DNA of 64,000 bases. Origin: Bog-159 sp963756605. GTDB lineage: Bacteria; Acidobacteriota; Terriglobia; Bryobacterales; Bryobacteraceae. Numbering within the stretch: position 1 is the first letter of the stretch; each line of letters opens with the position of its first letter. The notes beneath the pieces were generated by a model. That model saw only the letters and a list, made by a program, of their open reading frames with translations. It had not been told where the DNA came from and did not search any database. The stretch spans positions 310,001-374,000 of the forward strand of contig CAVWOT010000030.1 of NCBI GenBank assembly GCA_963756605.1, read 5' to 3'. The translations under genes were made by a program, and so were the position numbers. Shown here in pieces: positions 9,022 through 17,664 of the stretch.

Positions 9022-10950
9022 TTATGATTTTCTGACGATCAATAAAGGTACCCGCAGCTCGTGGCGCACTGGATTAATAGTATCCCCGAAGATCAGATCT
9101 TTCAAGCGGCGGTGGCCGTGCGCTCCCATGATGATCAGGTCAGGGTGGACTTGATTGGCGTACTGCACGATCTGGCGGCCCGGGCGCGGTGAATGCAGGA
9201 TGGCGGTTTCGACTTCCAGGCCCTCGGCGCGCAACGCCTGGGCGATGCCATCCAGGTAATGCTCGCCCGCCTCCACTTCGGCGGTGGACGATAGCGGTCC
9301 ATAAATCCGGCTGGTCACGCCCTCTTCCACGTGCAGCAGATACAGCTTGGCGCCGTGCAGTTTGGCCATAGCGGCGGCGTGGCTGACAGCCTGGCGGTCG
9401 AGCTCGGTGTGATCGAGCGGAACCAGGATGCGGCGGTATCCGATGGCGGCGGGCGGCTCCGCGCCCGGTTCGGGGATGCTGAGCGATGCGCGCCCGAAGC
9501 CGTGCCGCGCCCAGTGGGCGATCAGCGGCTCAAACGAGATCCAGAGCAGCAGGCCGGCGATGCCGGTCCCCACCAGGGTCAGCGGGAACCAGATGATGGG
9601 ACGGCTGACGGAAGAGCCGAGCAGTTGACCGAGGCCATCGACGAGCAGCCAGATGTTGAGGGCCAGGATCAGCAGGGCGGCGGCCCACGAGAGCCATTGG
9701 ATCCAGGCCTTGTTGGCGAAGGCGCCCATGCGGCGGCGGTCGCTGGTGAAGTGGATCAGGGGAATGACGGCGAACGGCAACTGCATGCTGAGGATCACCT
9801 GGCTGAGGATGAGCAGTTGGTAGGTGCCCTTGTCGCCGGAAACGTAGATGACGATGGCGGCGGGGATGATGGCGATGGTGCGGGTGATCAGGCGGCGGAG
9901 CCAGGGGCGCATGCGGATATTCAGGAAGCCTTCCATCACGATCTGGCCGGCGAGCGTGCCGGTGAGCGTGGAGGACTGGCCGGAACATAGCAGCGCGATG
10001 GCGAAGAGGATGCCGGCGAAGGCGGAGCCCAGCAGCGGGACCAACAGCAGGTGTGCCTGCTGGATCTCGGTGACGACTACGCCGTGGCGGAAGAAGACCG
10101 CCGCGGAAAGGATCAGGATAGCCAGGTTCACCAGCAGGGCGGCGTTCAGCGCGACGACGGAATCGACCAGATTGTAGCGGCAGGCGCGGCGCTTACCCGC
10201 CTCGGAATGTCCGATCTGGCGGGTCTGCACCAGTGCCGAATGCAGGTAGAGATTGTGCGGCATCACGGTGGCGCCCAGCATGCCGATGGAGATATACAGG
10301 GTCTGGCCGCTGATGCGGGGAATCACGCCGCGCAGAATGTGCCCGGCGTCGGGCTTGGCGAGAATGATTTCGATACAGAAACAGCCTGCCATTACGGCGA
10401 TGAGCGCCAGGATGAACGCCTCAATGTACCGGATACCGAGGCCCTGGAACCAGAGAAGCAAGAGTGTATCGGCGGCGGTGAGCAGCACGCCGATCAGCAG
10501 CGGAATGTGGAACAGCAGATTGAGGGCGATGGCGGCACCCAGGACTTCGGCCAGATCACACGCGGCGATGGCGATTTCGCAGAGCACCCAGAGGGCGACG
10601 GTGACGGGGCGCGGGTAAGTTTCGCGGCAGGCCTGCGCCAGGTCGCGGCCGGAGACGATGCCGAGGCGGGCGCTGAGGGTTTGCAGCAGGATGGCCATCA
10701 GGTTGGACATGATGAGCACCCAGATGAGGGTGTAGCCGAAGCGCGCGCCGCCTTCGAGGTCGGTGGCCCAATTGCCGGGGTCCATATAGCCGACGCTGAC
10801 GAGGTAAGCGGGTCCGGCGAAGGCGAACAGGCGCCGCCAGACCGGCATGTCGGCGGTGTCCACAGTGGAGTGGACATCGGCCAGGGAGCGGGAGGCGGGA
10901 TTCGCGGTCGTAATCACGGTGTCGGGAACGAGCTTAACTATGGTTAACAC
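9022..10950 (-). CDS. mntH: Nramp-family Mn2+/Fe2+ transporter fused to a C-terminal UspA domain
   Basis: 642 residues. Eleven or so membrane segments cover about residues 36-480, with the Nramp metal-site motifs DPGNWATD (about 57-64, TM1) and MPHNLY (about 230-235, TM6). From about residue 500 a universal-stress domain follows (RRILVPLDHTELDRQAV ... IIMGAHGHRRLKDLIFGDT), whose G-x2-G-x9-G-(S/T)-like pattern suggests ATP binding. Function: proton-driven divalent metal uptake, with the Usp domain as a possible nucleotide-responsive regulator (inference). The longest frame uses GTG at 10950; the core begins at the Met at about residue 35 (10848), a possible alternative start. It reads alone on the reverse strand. 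Confidence 0.88.
   Translation of the reverse strand: MLTIVKLVPDTVITTANPASRSLADVHSTVDTADMPVWRRLFAFAGPAYLVSVGYMDPGNWATDLEGGARFGYTLIWVLIMSNLMAILLQTLSARLGIVSGRDLAQACRETYPRPVTVALWVLCEIAIAACDLAEVLGAAIALNLLFHIPLLIGVLLTAADTLLLLWFQGLGIRYIEAFILALIAVMAGCFCIEIILAKPDAGHILRGVIPRISGQTLYISIGMLGATVMPHNLYLHSALVQTRQIGHSEAGKRRACRYNLVDSVVALNAALLVNLAILILSAAVFFRHGVVVTEIQQAHLLLVPLLGSAFAGILFAIALLCSGQSSTLTGTLAGQIVMEGFLNIRMRPWLRRLITRTIAIIPAAIVIYVSGDKGTYQLLILSQVILSMQLPFAVIPLIHFTSDRRRMGAFANKAWIQWLSWAAALLILALNIWLLVDGLGQLLGSSVSRPIIWFPLTLVGTGIAGLLLWISFEPLIAHWARHGFGRASLSIPEPGAEPPAAIGYRRILVPLDHTELDRQAVSHAAAMAKLHGAKLYLLHVEEGVTSRIYGPLSSTAEVEAGEHYLDGIAQALRAEGLEVETAILHSPRPGRQIVQYANQVHPDLIIMGAHGHRRLKDLIFGDTINPVRHELRVPLLIVRKS
10934..10947. 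promoter_or_regulatory. Inverted repeat TTAAC-N4-GTTAA at the Nramp start
   Basis: The sequence TTAAC TATG GTTAA is a perfect 5-bp inverted repeat with a 4-base spacer, overlapping the first codons if the GTG at 10950 is used, or lying in the leader if the Met at 10848 is used. Nramp genes are commonly controlled by DtxR-family MntR or Fur-family regulators at AT-rich palindromes; this is a candidate operator by position only. Confidence 0.3.
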
Positions 10951-11064
10951 ATGTGGGCGGCAGTGTCAACCTTAATTTGAAAATTTGGATTTGCAATTTG
11001 CGGCCGATCAGACCCCCGATAGTTTGGGTTCAAATGGTAATTTTCACTCGACGGGAGGGGCGGC

Positions 11065-12189
11065 TTACGAGGCGGCCACGGGATGAGCCTGGGCTGAGCC
11101 CCACATTAGATTATGACTCGCCAGCAGGGTTAATAGCGACAGCGAGAATGCCTGGATGGCTATTTGGGCGGCGATCCACTCGCCATGTTCCTGCATCAGC
11201 AGCACATAGGGAAAGGGGACGCAAAGCAGGAGCGCACCATAGCGTAGCGCCTTTGAAACCGGCAGCCGCAGGGCCAGGGCGCAGGCCGGCAGCAGCAGCA
11301 GTCCATCGTAGACGTAGGCGTGATGGCTGACGAGCAATCCGCCGGTCACCGCGGCGGTGGCTCCTATGGTGAGTGGGGAACGCCGCGCGACGATCCAGAC
11401 CGCGGCCAGTGTGAGGACGGCCAGCACGGCCTCGAGAGGGCCCCCATATGGCAGCGCGTGCGTGAGTCCGCAGAGATTGGGCATCTTGGCAGGTGACGGG
11501 CTGAAATCGGAAATTGCCGCTAGCCGCAGCAGTCGCGCAGGCCAACCGCGCCCCTCCGCGGCGAAAGAAATTGCCAATTGGAGCGCGCCGCCCGCACATC
11601 CGCCGGCCAATGCGCCCCACCTGCGCCGGGCCAGCAGAAACACCGGAATTCCGAGCGCCAGGTGGAACTTGGCGGCGCACAACGAGAAGACCAGGCCAGC
11701 CACGAAATCCCGCTTGGACCGCAACAGGCGCAGTCCCACGGTGATGCAAAACAGAAAGAGCCCGGTATCCTGACCGGTCGAAAGCAGGATGGCCGCCGGG
11801 CACGACCAGCACAGCATCATGATGAGATCCAGGCGGCGGTGCACCGGCCAGAGCATCGCAAAACCAATCATCGCGGCCAGGTTGATGGCCATCCAGGCCA
11901 CCCGCGCATACTGGTATGGCAGCGCTGTCAGGGGCTTGATCAATATGGCATAAACCGGCAAGCGCCCGAAGGGGACGGGGTGTGTTCCGTAGTGCAGCTC
12001 CAGTTCCTCTAAGCGATCCCAGTCGTATAGATGGCCGCTGCCGGCCAGTTGCGACCCGCAATAGAACTGGTTAAAGTCGGTGGTACGTTCGAATAGGCTG
12101 AACCCCATCCAAAGGCAGACACTCGCTCCGATCAGGCAGGTTAAACGGAACACAGCACTCATTATCCCGGCAAGCGCCGGCTTCCGCAT
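11065..12189 (-). CDS. GT87-family (DUF2029) membrane glycosyltransferase
   Basis: 374 residues with about nine hydrophobic segments. TDFNQFYCGSQLAGSGHLYD after TM1 matches the acidic loop of GT87/DUF2029 GT-C enzymes (polyprenol-phosphate mannose type), and LSTGQDTGLFLF plus CAAKFHLALGIPVF are family-like inner motifs. Such enzymes transfer sugars from a lipid carrier on the outer face of the membrane. No obvious operon partner; a shorter paralogue is at 16893-17648. Specific donor and acceptor cannot be told from sequence. Confidence 0.75.
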   Translation of the reverse strand: MRKPALAGIMSAVFRLTCLIGASVCLWMGFSLFERTTDFNQFYCGSQLAGSGHLYDWDRLEELELHYGTHPVPFGRLPVYAILIKPLTALPYQYARVAWMAINLAAMIGFAMLWPVHRRLDLIMMLCWSCPAAILLSTGQDTGLFLFCITVGLRLLRSKRDFVAGLVFSLCAAKFHLALGIPVFLLARRRWGALAGGCAGGALQLAISFAAEGRGWPARLLRLAAISDFSPSPAKMPNLCGLTHALPYGGPLEAVLAVLTLAAVWIVARRSPLTIGATAAVTGGLLVSHHAYVYDGLLLLPACALALRLPVSKALRYGALLLCVPFPYVLLMQEHGEWIAAQIAIQAFSLSLLTLLASHNLMWGSAQAHPVAAS

Positions 12190-12971
12190 GCTCCCGATTG
12201 TTAACCACAGTGGGGGGGCGATCCGGAAGAGGCGGGATTCGAGCCAAACCGCGCCCGCCGCGACGGAAGGCCAAGCACAGGCCTACCAGGTAGTGCTCCC
12301 GGAATGCCAAGATAGCCATCACCGTAACCCCGAGAAGCGCACCCGCCAGTACACGGCATGTGCGTCCGGATGTGCGCGCGTGCTGGGGGCGAAAGGCGGC
12401 ACGCCAACCGGTGGAGGCGAGTAGGGAAAGCTCGGCCCGAAGATGTGCACCGGTCTTACCGCGGGATAAAAGTTGTAGGCGAGAAACCCTCCGGTGGACC
12501 GCCACCATGGAATGCGGTCAGGATGCGCGACGTCTGCTGGCGGCGTCGCTCCGCGTCATAGTGCGTCCGATCCGCGTCATAGTGCGTCCGCTCCGCGTCA
12601 GGGCAAAGACGATCGCCCCGAGGCGTGCCAAGAGTTGGCTCATGAGGAAGGTCGGCTGGACGCTCTAGTGTTAATGAAATACATATAATAACAGACAGTA
12701 TATAATTGGATGCAATAATGTTACTGCTACTAGATAGAAGCCCGAAACGATCAGGAACAGCAGGCTTTTCAAACTCCCAAGCCCAGGAAGGCGAGGGACC
12801 CTTCCAGCACTTCCCTGCCCTCCATGACGGCGTAGATTGCCGCAAAAACGGCGCCAAACAACGGAGCGCCAGCCAGACTCGGGAGCTCAGGCCGGGTCCA
12901 GAGGTAGATGACGAACGCCAACAACAGCTTATTTTAGATAGAGATGCTTAGAAATCTGACACCCGGGGCAG
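12190..12971. other. Intergenic stretch with gene debris and a short tandem repeat
   Basis: No complete gene. On the reverse strand 12239-12357 reads LAGALLGVTVMAILAF then REHYLVGLCLAF, which matches the C-terminal motif of the PAP2 protein encoded 1 kb away (TALATMSMGEHYLVDLVVAV), so it is probably a fragment of a second PAP2 gene. At 12550-12600 a 21-bp unit (TCCGCGTCATAGTGCGTCC core) is repeated about 2.4 times. At 12769-12924 on the reverse strand a 51-residue hydrophobic reading frame (LAFVIYLWTRPELPSLAG ...) is open but has only a TTG start and no ribosome site, so it may be another remnant. Confidence 0.45.
12239..12357 (-). pseudogene. Fragment of a PAP2-like membrane phosphatase
   Basis: About 40 residues contain EHYLV followed by a hydrophobic stretch, aligning without gaps to the H-x4-D phosphatase motif region of the PAP2 protein at 13248-14486, except that the catalytic-site Asp is Gly here and the preceding Gly is Arg. 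There is no credible start or the upstream PSxH motif. Call rests on this short match. Confidence 0.4.
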
Positions 12972-13148
12972 TTATCTTACAGTTAAGAAGCTGGCTGAGA
13001 CCAGCATCAGCATAGCTACTAGAATGGCGTCGACTACGACCCGCCTCCACGGAATGGTTTTCCAATGCCGCCAAGTGGTGTGGCTTAGGGTCTCTAGCGC
13101 CGGCGGCAACTGATCGAGCGCGTAATCCGCGGCGGTTCCATCGTGCAT
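12972..13148 (-). CDS. 58-residue tail-anchored membrane microprotein
   Basis: The ATG at 13148 is preceded by a strong ribosome site (AGGAGG, six bases away). The product has a polar N-terminal half (MHDGTAADYALDQLPPALET) and a single C-terminal membrane segment (VVVDAILVAMLMLVSASFLTV) ending in Arg, the layout of a tail-anchored protein. It is divergent from the PAP2 gene and shares its upstream region. No family recognised. The good ribosome site and the clean topology are why I call it real. Confidence 0.65.
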   Translation of the reverse strand: MHDGTAADYALDQLPPALETLSHTTWRHWKTIPWRRVVVDAILVAMLMLVSASFLTVR

Positions 13149-13247
13149 GGCTGCCTCCTTCCGTATTATGCAGGCGGACAGCCGGCGGCGTCTGTACTCC
13201 ATTTGGTTAGCTACTGGCCGCGGCAGCAGGAAACCGCCTGGAGTCGA

Positions 13248-14486
13248 ATGCGATACTGGGGTTCTGCAGCGAACATGCACGCCATCGGCATCATAGAGGC
13301 CAAGCCAAAATCTGTCAGTCCGGAAACCGTGCTGAAACGAATCGGCGTCGGCGCATTGGTGCTGGTTCCGCTGCTGATTGCCTGGCGCGTCGGATACGAT
13401 TCGTTTGTAGACAGGGCCATCCATTTCAATATCATTTCGGGCATGGGAATGTGGGGTACGTTCGTGGTGCACATGGCCACGCGCCCCAGCCGGAAAGAGA
13501 TCGGCGCCACGCTTGCGCTGGGGTTGTGCATCCGCCTGCTCTACGCCGGCGCGACGGGTGACAGCGGTTATTCGGGTGGGGTCTGGATCGCCGCGGGCAC
13601 TTACCTGGGACTGGCGAGTGTTCTGGTGCTGCTGATCGAGGCGATGCGGGTGAAGACCGCGCGGCGGGCTTTGATCCTGCGTACTCTGGGCGTGATTGCC
13701 GCATTCAACTACTTGGGATTTTGCGCGATTTTCCTCCTATCATTTACCAAACTCGCGCTGCCGCATAAACTGGACTATTTCCTGTATGCGTTTGACGGCT
13801 CGCTCGGGTTTGAGCCCAGCTTTGTGGCCGGCAAGCTTGTCCGGGCCGTGCCGGCGCTCGATTGGTTGACCGCCACGGTATACAACGGCCTGGGATTGTG
13901 GTTCTGCATTGTTTATGCCGCCCATACCAGGGCACATGGCAAGCACCGGATTAACATCCTGGTTCTACTGATCGCGGATGTTTTTGTCGGCGTAGCACTC
14001 TACTTTGTTTTTCCGGCGGCCGGTCCGAGGTATGCATTTCCCGCGTTCCCGAATCTGCCCGCGGCGGTGCGCGCCGGAGCCGTTCGATTCGAAGGCATCC
14101 CCAACGCCATGCCGTCTCTGCATATGGCCGGCACGCTCATGGTTTTTTGGCTGTCGCGCCCGTGGCCGCGCCTGCGGATGTTCACCGGCGGAATTTGTGC
14201 TATGACGGCGCTGGCTACGATGAGCATGGGTGAGCACTACCTGGTCGATCTAGTGGTCGCGGTTCCGTATTCGCTGGCTATTTTTGCCCTGGCGGCAAAT
14301 GCGCCCGATCGGAGATTCCCACTAGCGGTGGGCGCAGGGATGGTTTTGATCTGGCTGGCCGTGCTGCGATATGGGAATTTGCATGCGGCGGTTTCGTGGG
14401 GGCTGGTTATTGTGACGCTGGCGATTTGTTGGAAGGTGCAGCGGCGATTTGCCGGCGGAATTTGGGATTTAGCGGAAACGGGCTGA
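13248..14486 (+). CDS. PAP2-superfamily (Aur1/Ipt1-like) integral membrane phosphatase/phosphotransferase
   Basis: About 412 residues, mostly membrane-spanning. Near the C-terminus NAMPSLHMAGTLMVF supplies the PSxH motif and GEHYLVDLVVAVPY the H-x3-D motif of PAP2 enzymes, in the Aur1/inositol-phosphotransferase arrangement. Likely acts on lipid phosphates or transfers phospho-head-groups at the membrane. Start: ATG 13248 with GGAG four bases before it; an in-frame ATG at 13275 is also possible. The 3' end overlaps the convergent membrane-protein gene by 18 bases. Confidence 0.8.
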   Translation: MRYWGSAANMHAIGIIEAKPKSVSPETVLKRIGVGALVLVPLLIAWRVGYDSFVDRAIHFNIISGMGMWGTFVVHMATRPSRKEIGATLALGLCIRLLYAGATGDSGYSGGVWIAAGTYLGLASVLVLLIEAMRVKTARRALILRTLGVIAAFNYLGFCAIFLLSFTKLALPHKLDYFLYAFDGSLGFEPSFVAGKLVRAVPALDWLTATVYNGLGLWFCIVYAAHTRAHGKHRINILVLLIADVFVGVALYFVFPAAGPRYAFPAFPNLPAAVRAGAVRFEGIPNAMPSLHMAGTLMVFWLSRPWPRLRMFTGGICAMTALATMSMGEHYLVDLVVAVPYSLAIFALAANAPDRRFPLAVGAGMVLIWLAVLRYGNLHAAVSWGLVIVTLAICWKVQRRFAGGIWDLAETG

Positions 14487-15938
14487 GAAACCCGGAATCC
14501 CGGCGATCGGCAGGTCCGTGGGGTGGAGCGTAGTTCCGGCGAGGAGAGGCTCCACACAGATGCGCGCGCTCGACGGCGCGCAGAGATCGATGTTGTATAA
14601 GGGCAGGTCGCGCATTTTGACCACATACCCGCCGGTCTGGATACTCCAGGATTCTTCGTACTGCGAGACTACGAACGGGTTCTCCCGATTGGCGCGCACG
14701 CGGAACTGCGCCGTGGATGGCTCATAGTTGGCATAGCTGAAACACCGGCCCACGCAAATGCGGTCGACCAGGTGCGCCAACGGGTTTACGCGGCTGGCTG
14801 AATCCGCCAGCACGCTCACCACGCGTTGGTCTGGCGGGAGTTGCTCCACGGCCTGCTCCATTTGCGTTTCCACCACGTTGAGCGCGCGCTCGTCACGATA
14901 CGACAAGCCGAAGAATACCAGCGCAATCACCGCCATGGCGCCCAGCAGCGGTTTGGGCAGCCGCACCGCAGCGGCCAGCGCGCAGAACAACACTGCGCCG
15001 GCCAGGGACATGCGCTCGGCCAGGAACATCAGCCCGTGGCGGAAGCCGGGCAACAGCACGCCATCCGGCAGCAGCACCATCGCCGCGGCGCTCAGCAGGC
15101 AGAGTTGAAAGCGGGTGTCGAGCACCGTGCGCAGGGCGCCGCGGCTGGCAATGACGCGCTCAAAGCACACCACCCACACCGCCAGTAGGGCAATGGCAAT
15201 GCCGATGTAGCTTCGCCCATAGATCCAAACCTGGTCCGCTCCGGTCATGGCCATGAACTGGCTTGGACCCCGGGTGGAGGCGAAGTTCGACCCAAGAATC
15301 GCTCCTGCGAGGGCCAGTGCCACCGTGCCCGCAGCCAGGAGCCACAAACGCCGCCGCGGCGCCAGAGCTTGCGCGGCGCGCCCGTAGACGAGCACGCCCA
15401 GAGCCCAAACCACCGGCAGGGCGTGCGCCACAAAAGCGAGAGCCAACAGAGCCGCGGCGCCGGCCATCGCCCAATGCTCCCGGCGGCGAAAAGACGCCAG
15501 CGCGCCGAAACACAGGCCCAGCGATATATAAAAGTTAAACAGGCCCATGTGGAAGACCCAGCCATACGCCAACATGGCCAGGCAGGGCGCCCAGTGCCAG
15601 GGCGGCGTAGCGGGCCGCACGCGCGAGCTGGACCACACGTAGGCAAACGCGCCCCAGAAGAAGATCAGCACGGCCATCGAGACCGCGATGCGCTCGGCCG
15701 CGGCCGGCCCCCAGGCGCGCATCAGGCCGCTGAGCATCAGGTCGAATAAAACGTTGTTGGATTGCGTGGCCAGGGTCAGCCCCGGCGCTTGCCCGCGGGC
15801 GATCAATTGGGCCAGCCAGGCGTTGTAAATGTGACTCGAGAGATCGCCGGCCTGGATGCGCGGCTGCCAGACACAGGGCACCAGCAGCAGCCCGGACAAG
15901 CCGATTACGCAACCGGACGGCCGAACACTCGCATTCAC
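14469..15938 (-). CDS. Polytopic membrane protein, probable GT-C-type glycosyltransferase
   Basis: 489 residues with about ten membrane segments. After TM1 the loop IQAGDLSSHIYNAWLAQLIARG carries an acidic residue in the place where GT-C enzymes (PMT/ArnT/GT87) have theirs, and the C-terminal ~130 residues form a soluble domain (PDQRVVSVLADSASRVNPLAH ... CVGRCFSY). I do not recognise a named family. It is the last gene of a four-gene operon: its start overlaps the DUF362 stop by 4 bases (ATGA). Context suggests glycan or lipid-linked sugar work at the membrane; weak evidence for enzymatic detail. Confidence 0.6.
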   Translation of the reverse strand: MNASVRPSGCVIGLSGLLLVPCVWQPRIQAGDLSSHIYNAWLAQLIARGQAPGLTLATQSNNVLFDLMLSGLMRAWGPAAAERIAVSMAVLIFFWGAFAYVWSSSRVRPATPPWHWAPCLAMLAYGWVFHMGLFNFYISLGLCFGALASFRRREHWAMAGAAALLALAFVAHALPVVWALGVLVYGRAAQALAPRRRLWLLAAGTVALALAGAILGSNFASTRGPSQFMAMTGADQVWIYGRSYIGIAIALLAVWVVCFERVIASRGALRTVLDTRFQLCLLSAAAMVLLPDGVLLPGFRHGLMFLAERMSLAGAVLFCALAAAVRLPKPLLGAMAVIALVFFGLSYRDERALNVVETQMEQAVEQLPPDQRVVSVLADSASRVNPLAHLVDRICVGRCFSYANYEPSTAQFRVRANRENPFVVSQYEESWSIQTGGYVVKMRDLPLYNIDLCAPSSARICVEPLLAGTTLHPTDLPIAGIPGFSARFR

Positions 15939-16903
15939 GCCCGTTCTCTCCGCAGCCCCCGCAGCTCCATTATGAGTTCGAAGCGGGCCTCTACGGAATC
16001 CGGCTTTTCGCCTATTTGCTGAATATTCTCTTCTGCTATTCCTTCTAAGCCGCCGGCCATCGTGAGGTAAGCGATGCGCGACGGCTCAATCTGCATGATG
16101 CGGCAGCAGGTGGCGTCCACCGCGATGGGATCGTGCCCGGTCACGATCACGCCCGCGGGCTTGGGCTGTCCCTGGATAGGCCCGTTGCCATCCATGCCCA
16201 CGATTCCGTCCACGATGGCGAAGTGGTTGGGAAAAAGCGAATGCAAATCGGCGATGCTTTGGTGGATACCGGCCCAGTGCAGCACGTTCTTGGGCCATCC
16301 GTAGACTCCGCCGGGAACGATGCCGAACAGGTTTTTCATGGACAGGGTGGCGCCGGCCCAATGGTGCGTTTTCATCTTGGGCATGGAAACCAGCAGATCG
16401 GTCGAAAGCACCGTATGCGGCAGGTAAAGCGAGCGCAGGCGGGACACTGGATGCGGCAATTCGACGGGCGAGACTTCGTCCAGATTCAGGTCCGTAAACA
16501 GGTCGTCGAAATGGGGAATGGTGCGGAAGTATCCGGCGGCGTCGGCCAGGTCGAGGGTGCCGCGGCGATGGCCCGGACCCTCCGCGATGGCCACGGATGC
16601 GCCCAACGCGCGGAAGGCTTCGAGCGCCGCATGCACCATCATGGGGTGTGTGTTGATAGTGCTTTCGGGCTCGAATTCCACCAGGTTGGGCTTCAGCAGG
16701 ACGCGGCGTCCGCGCACATTGAGCTGGTGCGCGGCCAGCACGCGGCGCATGGTGTCGTAAAGATCCTGCGAGTAGGTAGCGGCACGCGTGATATTGACCA
16801 GCGCATGCGGGCGCGGCGCGCGCGCACGGCTGCAGGCGGCCAGACCAAGGGCCGCCGGAGCGAGCGTGGTTCCGAGGAGAAAATCGCGGCGGCTAGACGG
16901 CAT
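15935..16903 (-). CDS. Tat-exported DUF362 protein
   Basis: 322 residues. Twin-arginine signal SRRDFLLGTT followed by a hydrophobic stretch and LAACS (possible lipobox, so perhaps a lipoprotein). The body matches DUF362: RRVLLKPNLVEFEPES, VAIAEGPGHRRG, SMPKMKTHHWAGATLSMKNLFG, and HDPIAVDATCCRIM. In the family this domain is predicted to be iron-sulfur- or cofactor-related, but no ferredoxin cysteines are visible here. It overlaps the GT87-like gene before it (11 bases) and the membrane protein after it (4 bases), so it belongs to that operon. Biochemical role unknown. Confidence 0.85.
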   Translation of the reverse strand: MPSSRRDFLLGTTLAPAALGLAACSRARAPRPHALVNITRAATYSQDLYDTMRRVLAAHQLNVRGRRVLLKPNLVEFEPESTINTHPMMVHAALEAFRALGASVAIAEGPGHRRGTLDLADAAGYFRTIPHFDDLFTDLNLDEVSPVELPHPVSRLRSLYLPHTVLSTDLLVSMPKMKTHHWAGATLSMKNLFGIVPGGVYGWPKNVLHWAGIHQSIADLHSLFPNHFAIVDGIVGMDGNGPIQGQPKPAGVIVTGHDPIAVDATCCRIMQIEPSRIAYLTMAGGLEGIAEENIQQIGEKPDSVEARFELIMELRGLRRERA

Positions 16904-17648
16904 GGGCCTCCCGATAAGCCTGCACGGCAGGCAGGACTTGGACCACTACGTAACCCAAAAAAGCGAGTATGGCCAGCCGGGTGCCCAGCAGCAGACCCGC
17001 GCCGCGGGCGGTGGGCAGCACGATGAGCAATGCAGGCAGCAGCAGCGCGCAATCCTGCATGTATGCATGGCGGCTAACGAGCAGGCCGTGCAGATTGGAC
17101 ATAATGGCGGCGTATTCGAGCGGCCAATGCCGGCCCGCCACGGCGAACGAGATCGGCAGCAGGGCCGCGGCGCCGGCTACTAAGCCCTGCCACAATCGAT
17201 GGCACCAGAGCAGCAGCGGCGGGAACAAGTGAAATTTGGCCGCGCATAACGCCAGCACCAGTCCGGTGAGAAACGGGCGCGAGTGGCGAATGCGCAGCGC
17301 GATCGAGATCCACAGTAATCCCATCACCGCGCCGGTCAGCACAGCCGCCCACAGGGGCCAAGCCACCTGGTAAGGAAGCTGCGCGAGCGGCCAGAAGACC
17401 AACGCCAGGAATGGCAGGCGGGTGTCCAGAAGATCCGGATGTATGCTTGCGGAAATCGCGCGTTCGGTCTGCAGGACTTGCGTGGCGTTGAAGAGCTGGC
17501 GGCGCGCCATGAGCTGGCCCGAGATGTAGGAAACCTGGAAGTCGTTATCGCTGCGGTTCACTCGATGCCGGATGGGGGGCAGGAAAAGCGTCGCCGTCAC
17601 CGCCAGGCCGGCGGCTGCACAGGCTACCGTTTGCCAACTCCTTATCAT
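16893..17648 (-). CDS. Short GT87-like membrane protein (probably internally deleted)
   Basis: 251 residues, clearly related to the 374-residue GT87 protein at 11065-12189 (shared LCAAKFHL and SRHAYMQDCALLLPA versus SHHAYVYDGLLLLPA). Compared with it, two blocks are missing without breaking the frame: about 35 residues including the LSTGQDTGLF motif, and about 45 residues between NLHGL and LVSRHAY. The first loop keeps acidic residues (SDNDFQVSYISG). It may be a reduced, still expressed family member or a decayed enzyme. Middle gene of the cyclase-like/DUF362 operon. Confidence 0.65.
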   Translation of the reverse strand: MIRSWQTVACAAAGLAVTATLFLPPIRHRVNRSDNDFQVSYISGQLMARRQLFNATQVLQTERAISASIHPDLLDTRLPFLALVFWPLAQLPYQVAWPLWAAVLTGAVMGLLWISIALRIRHSRPFLTGLVLALCAAKFHLFPPLLLWCHRLWQGLVAGAAALLPISFAVAGRHWPLEYAAIMSNLHGLLVSRHAYMQDCALLLPALLIVLPTARGAGLLLGTRLAILAFLGYVVVQVLPAVQAYREAHAV

Positions 17649-17664
17649 TTGCCTATTCCAGTGC

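Noticed and set aside
12550..12603. Short tandem repeat as a CRISPR array
   Set aside because: The units are contiguous 21-bp copies without spacers, so it is a simple tandem repeat.
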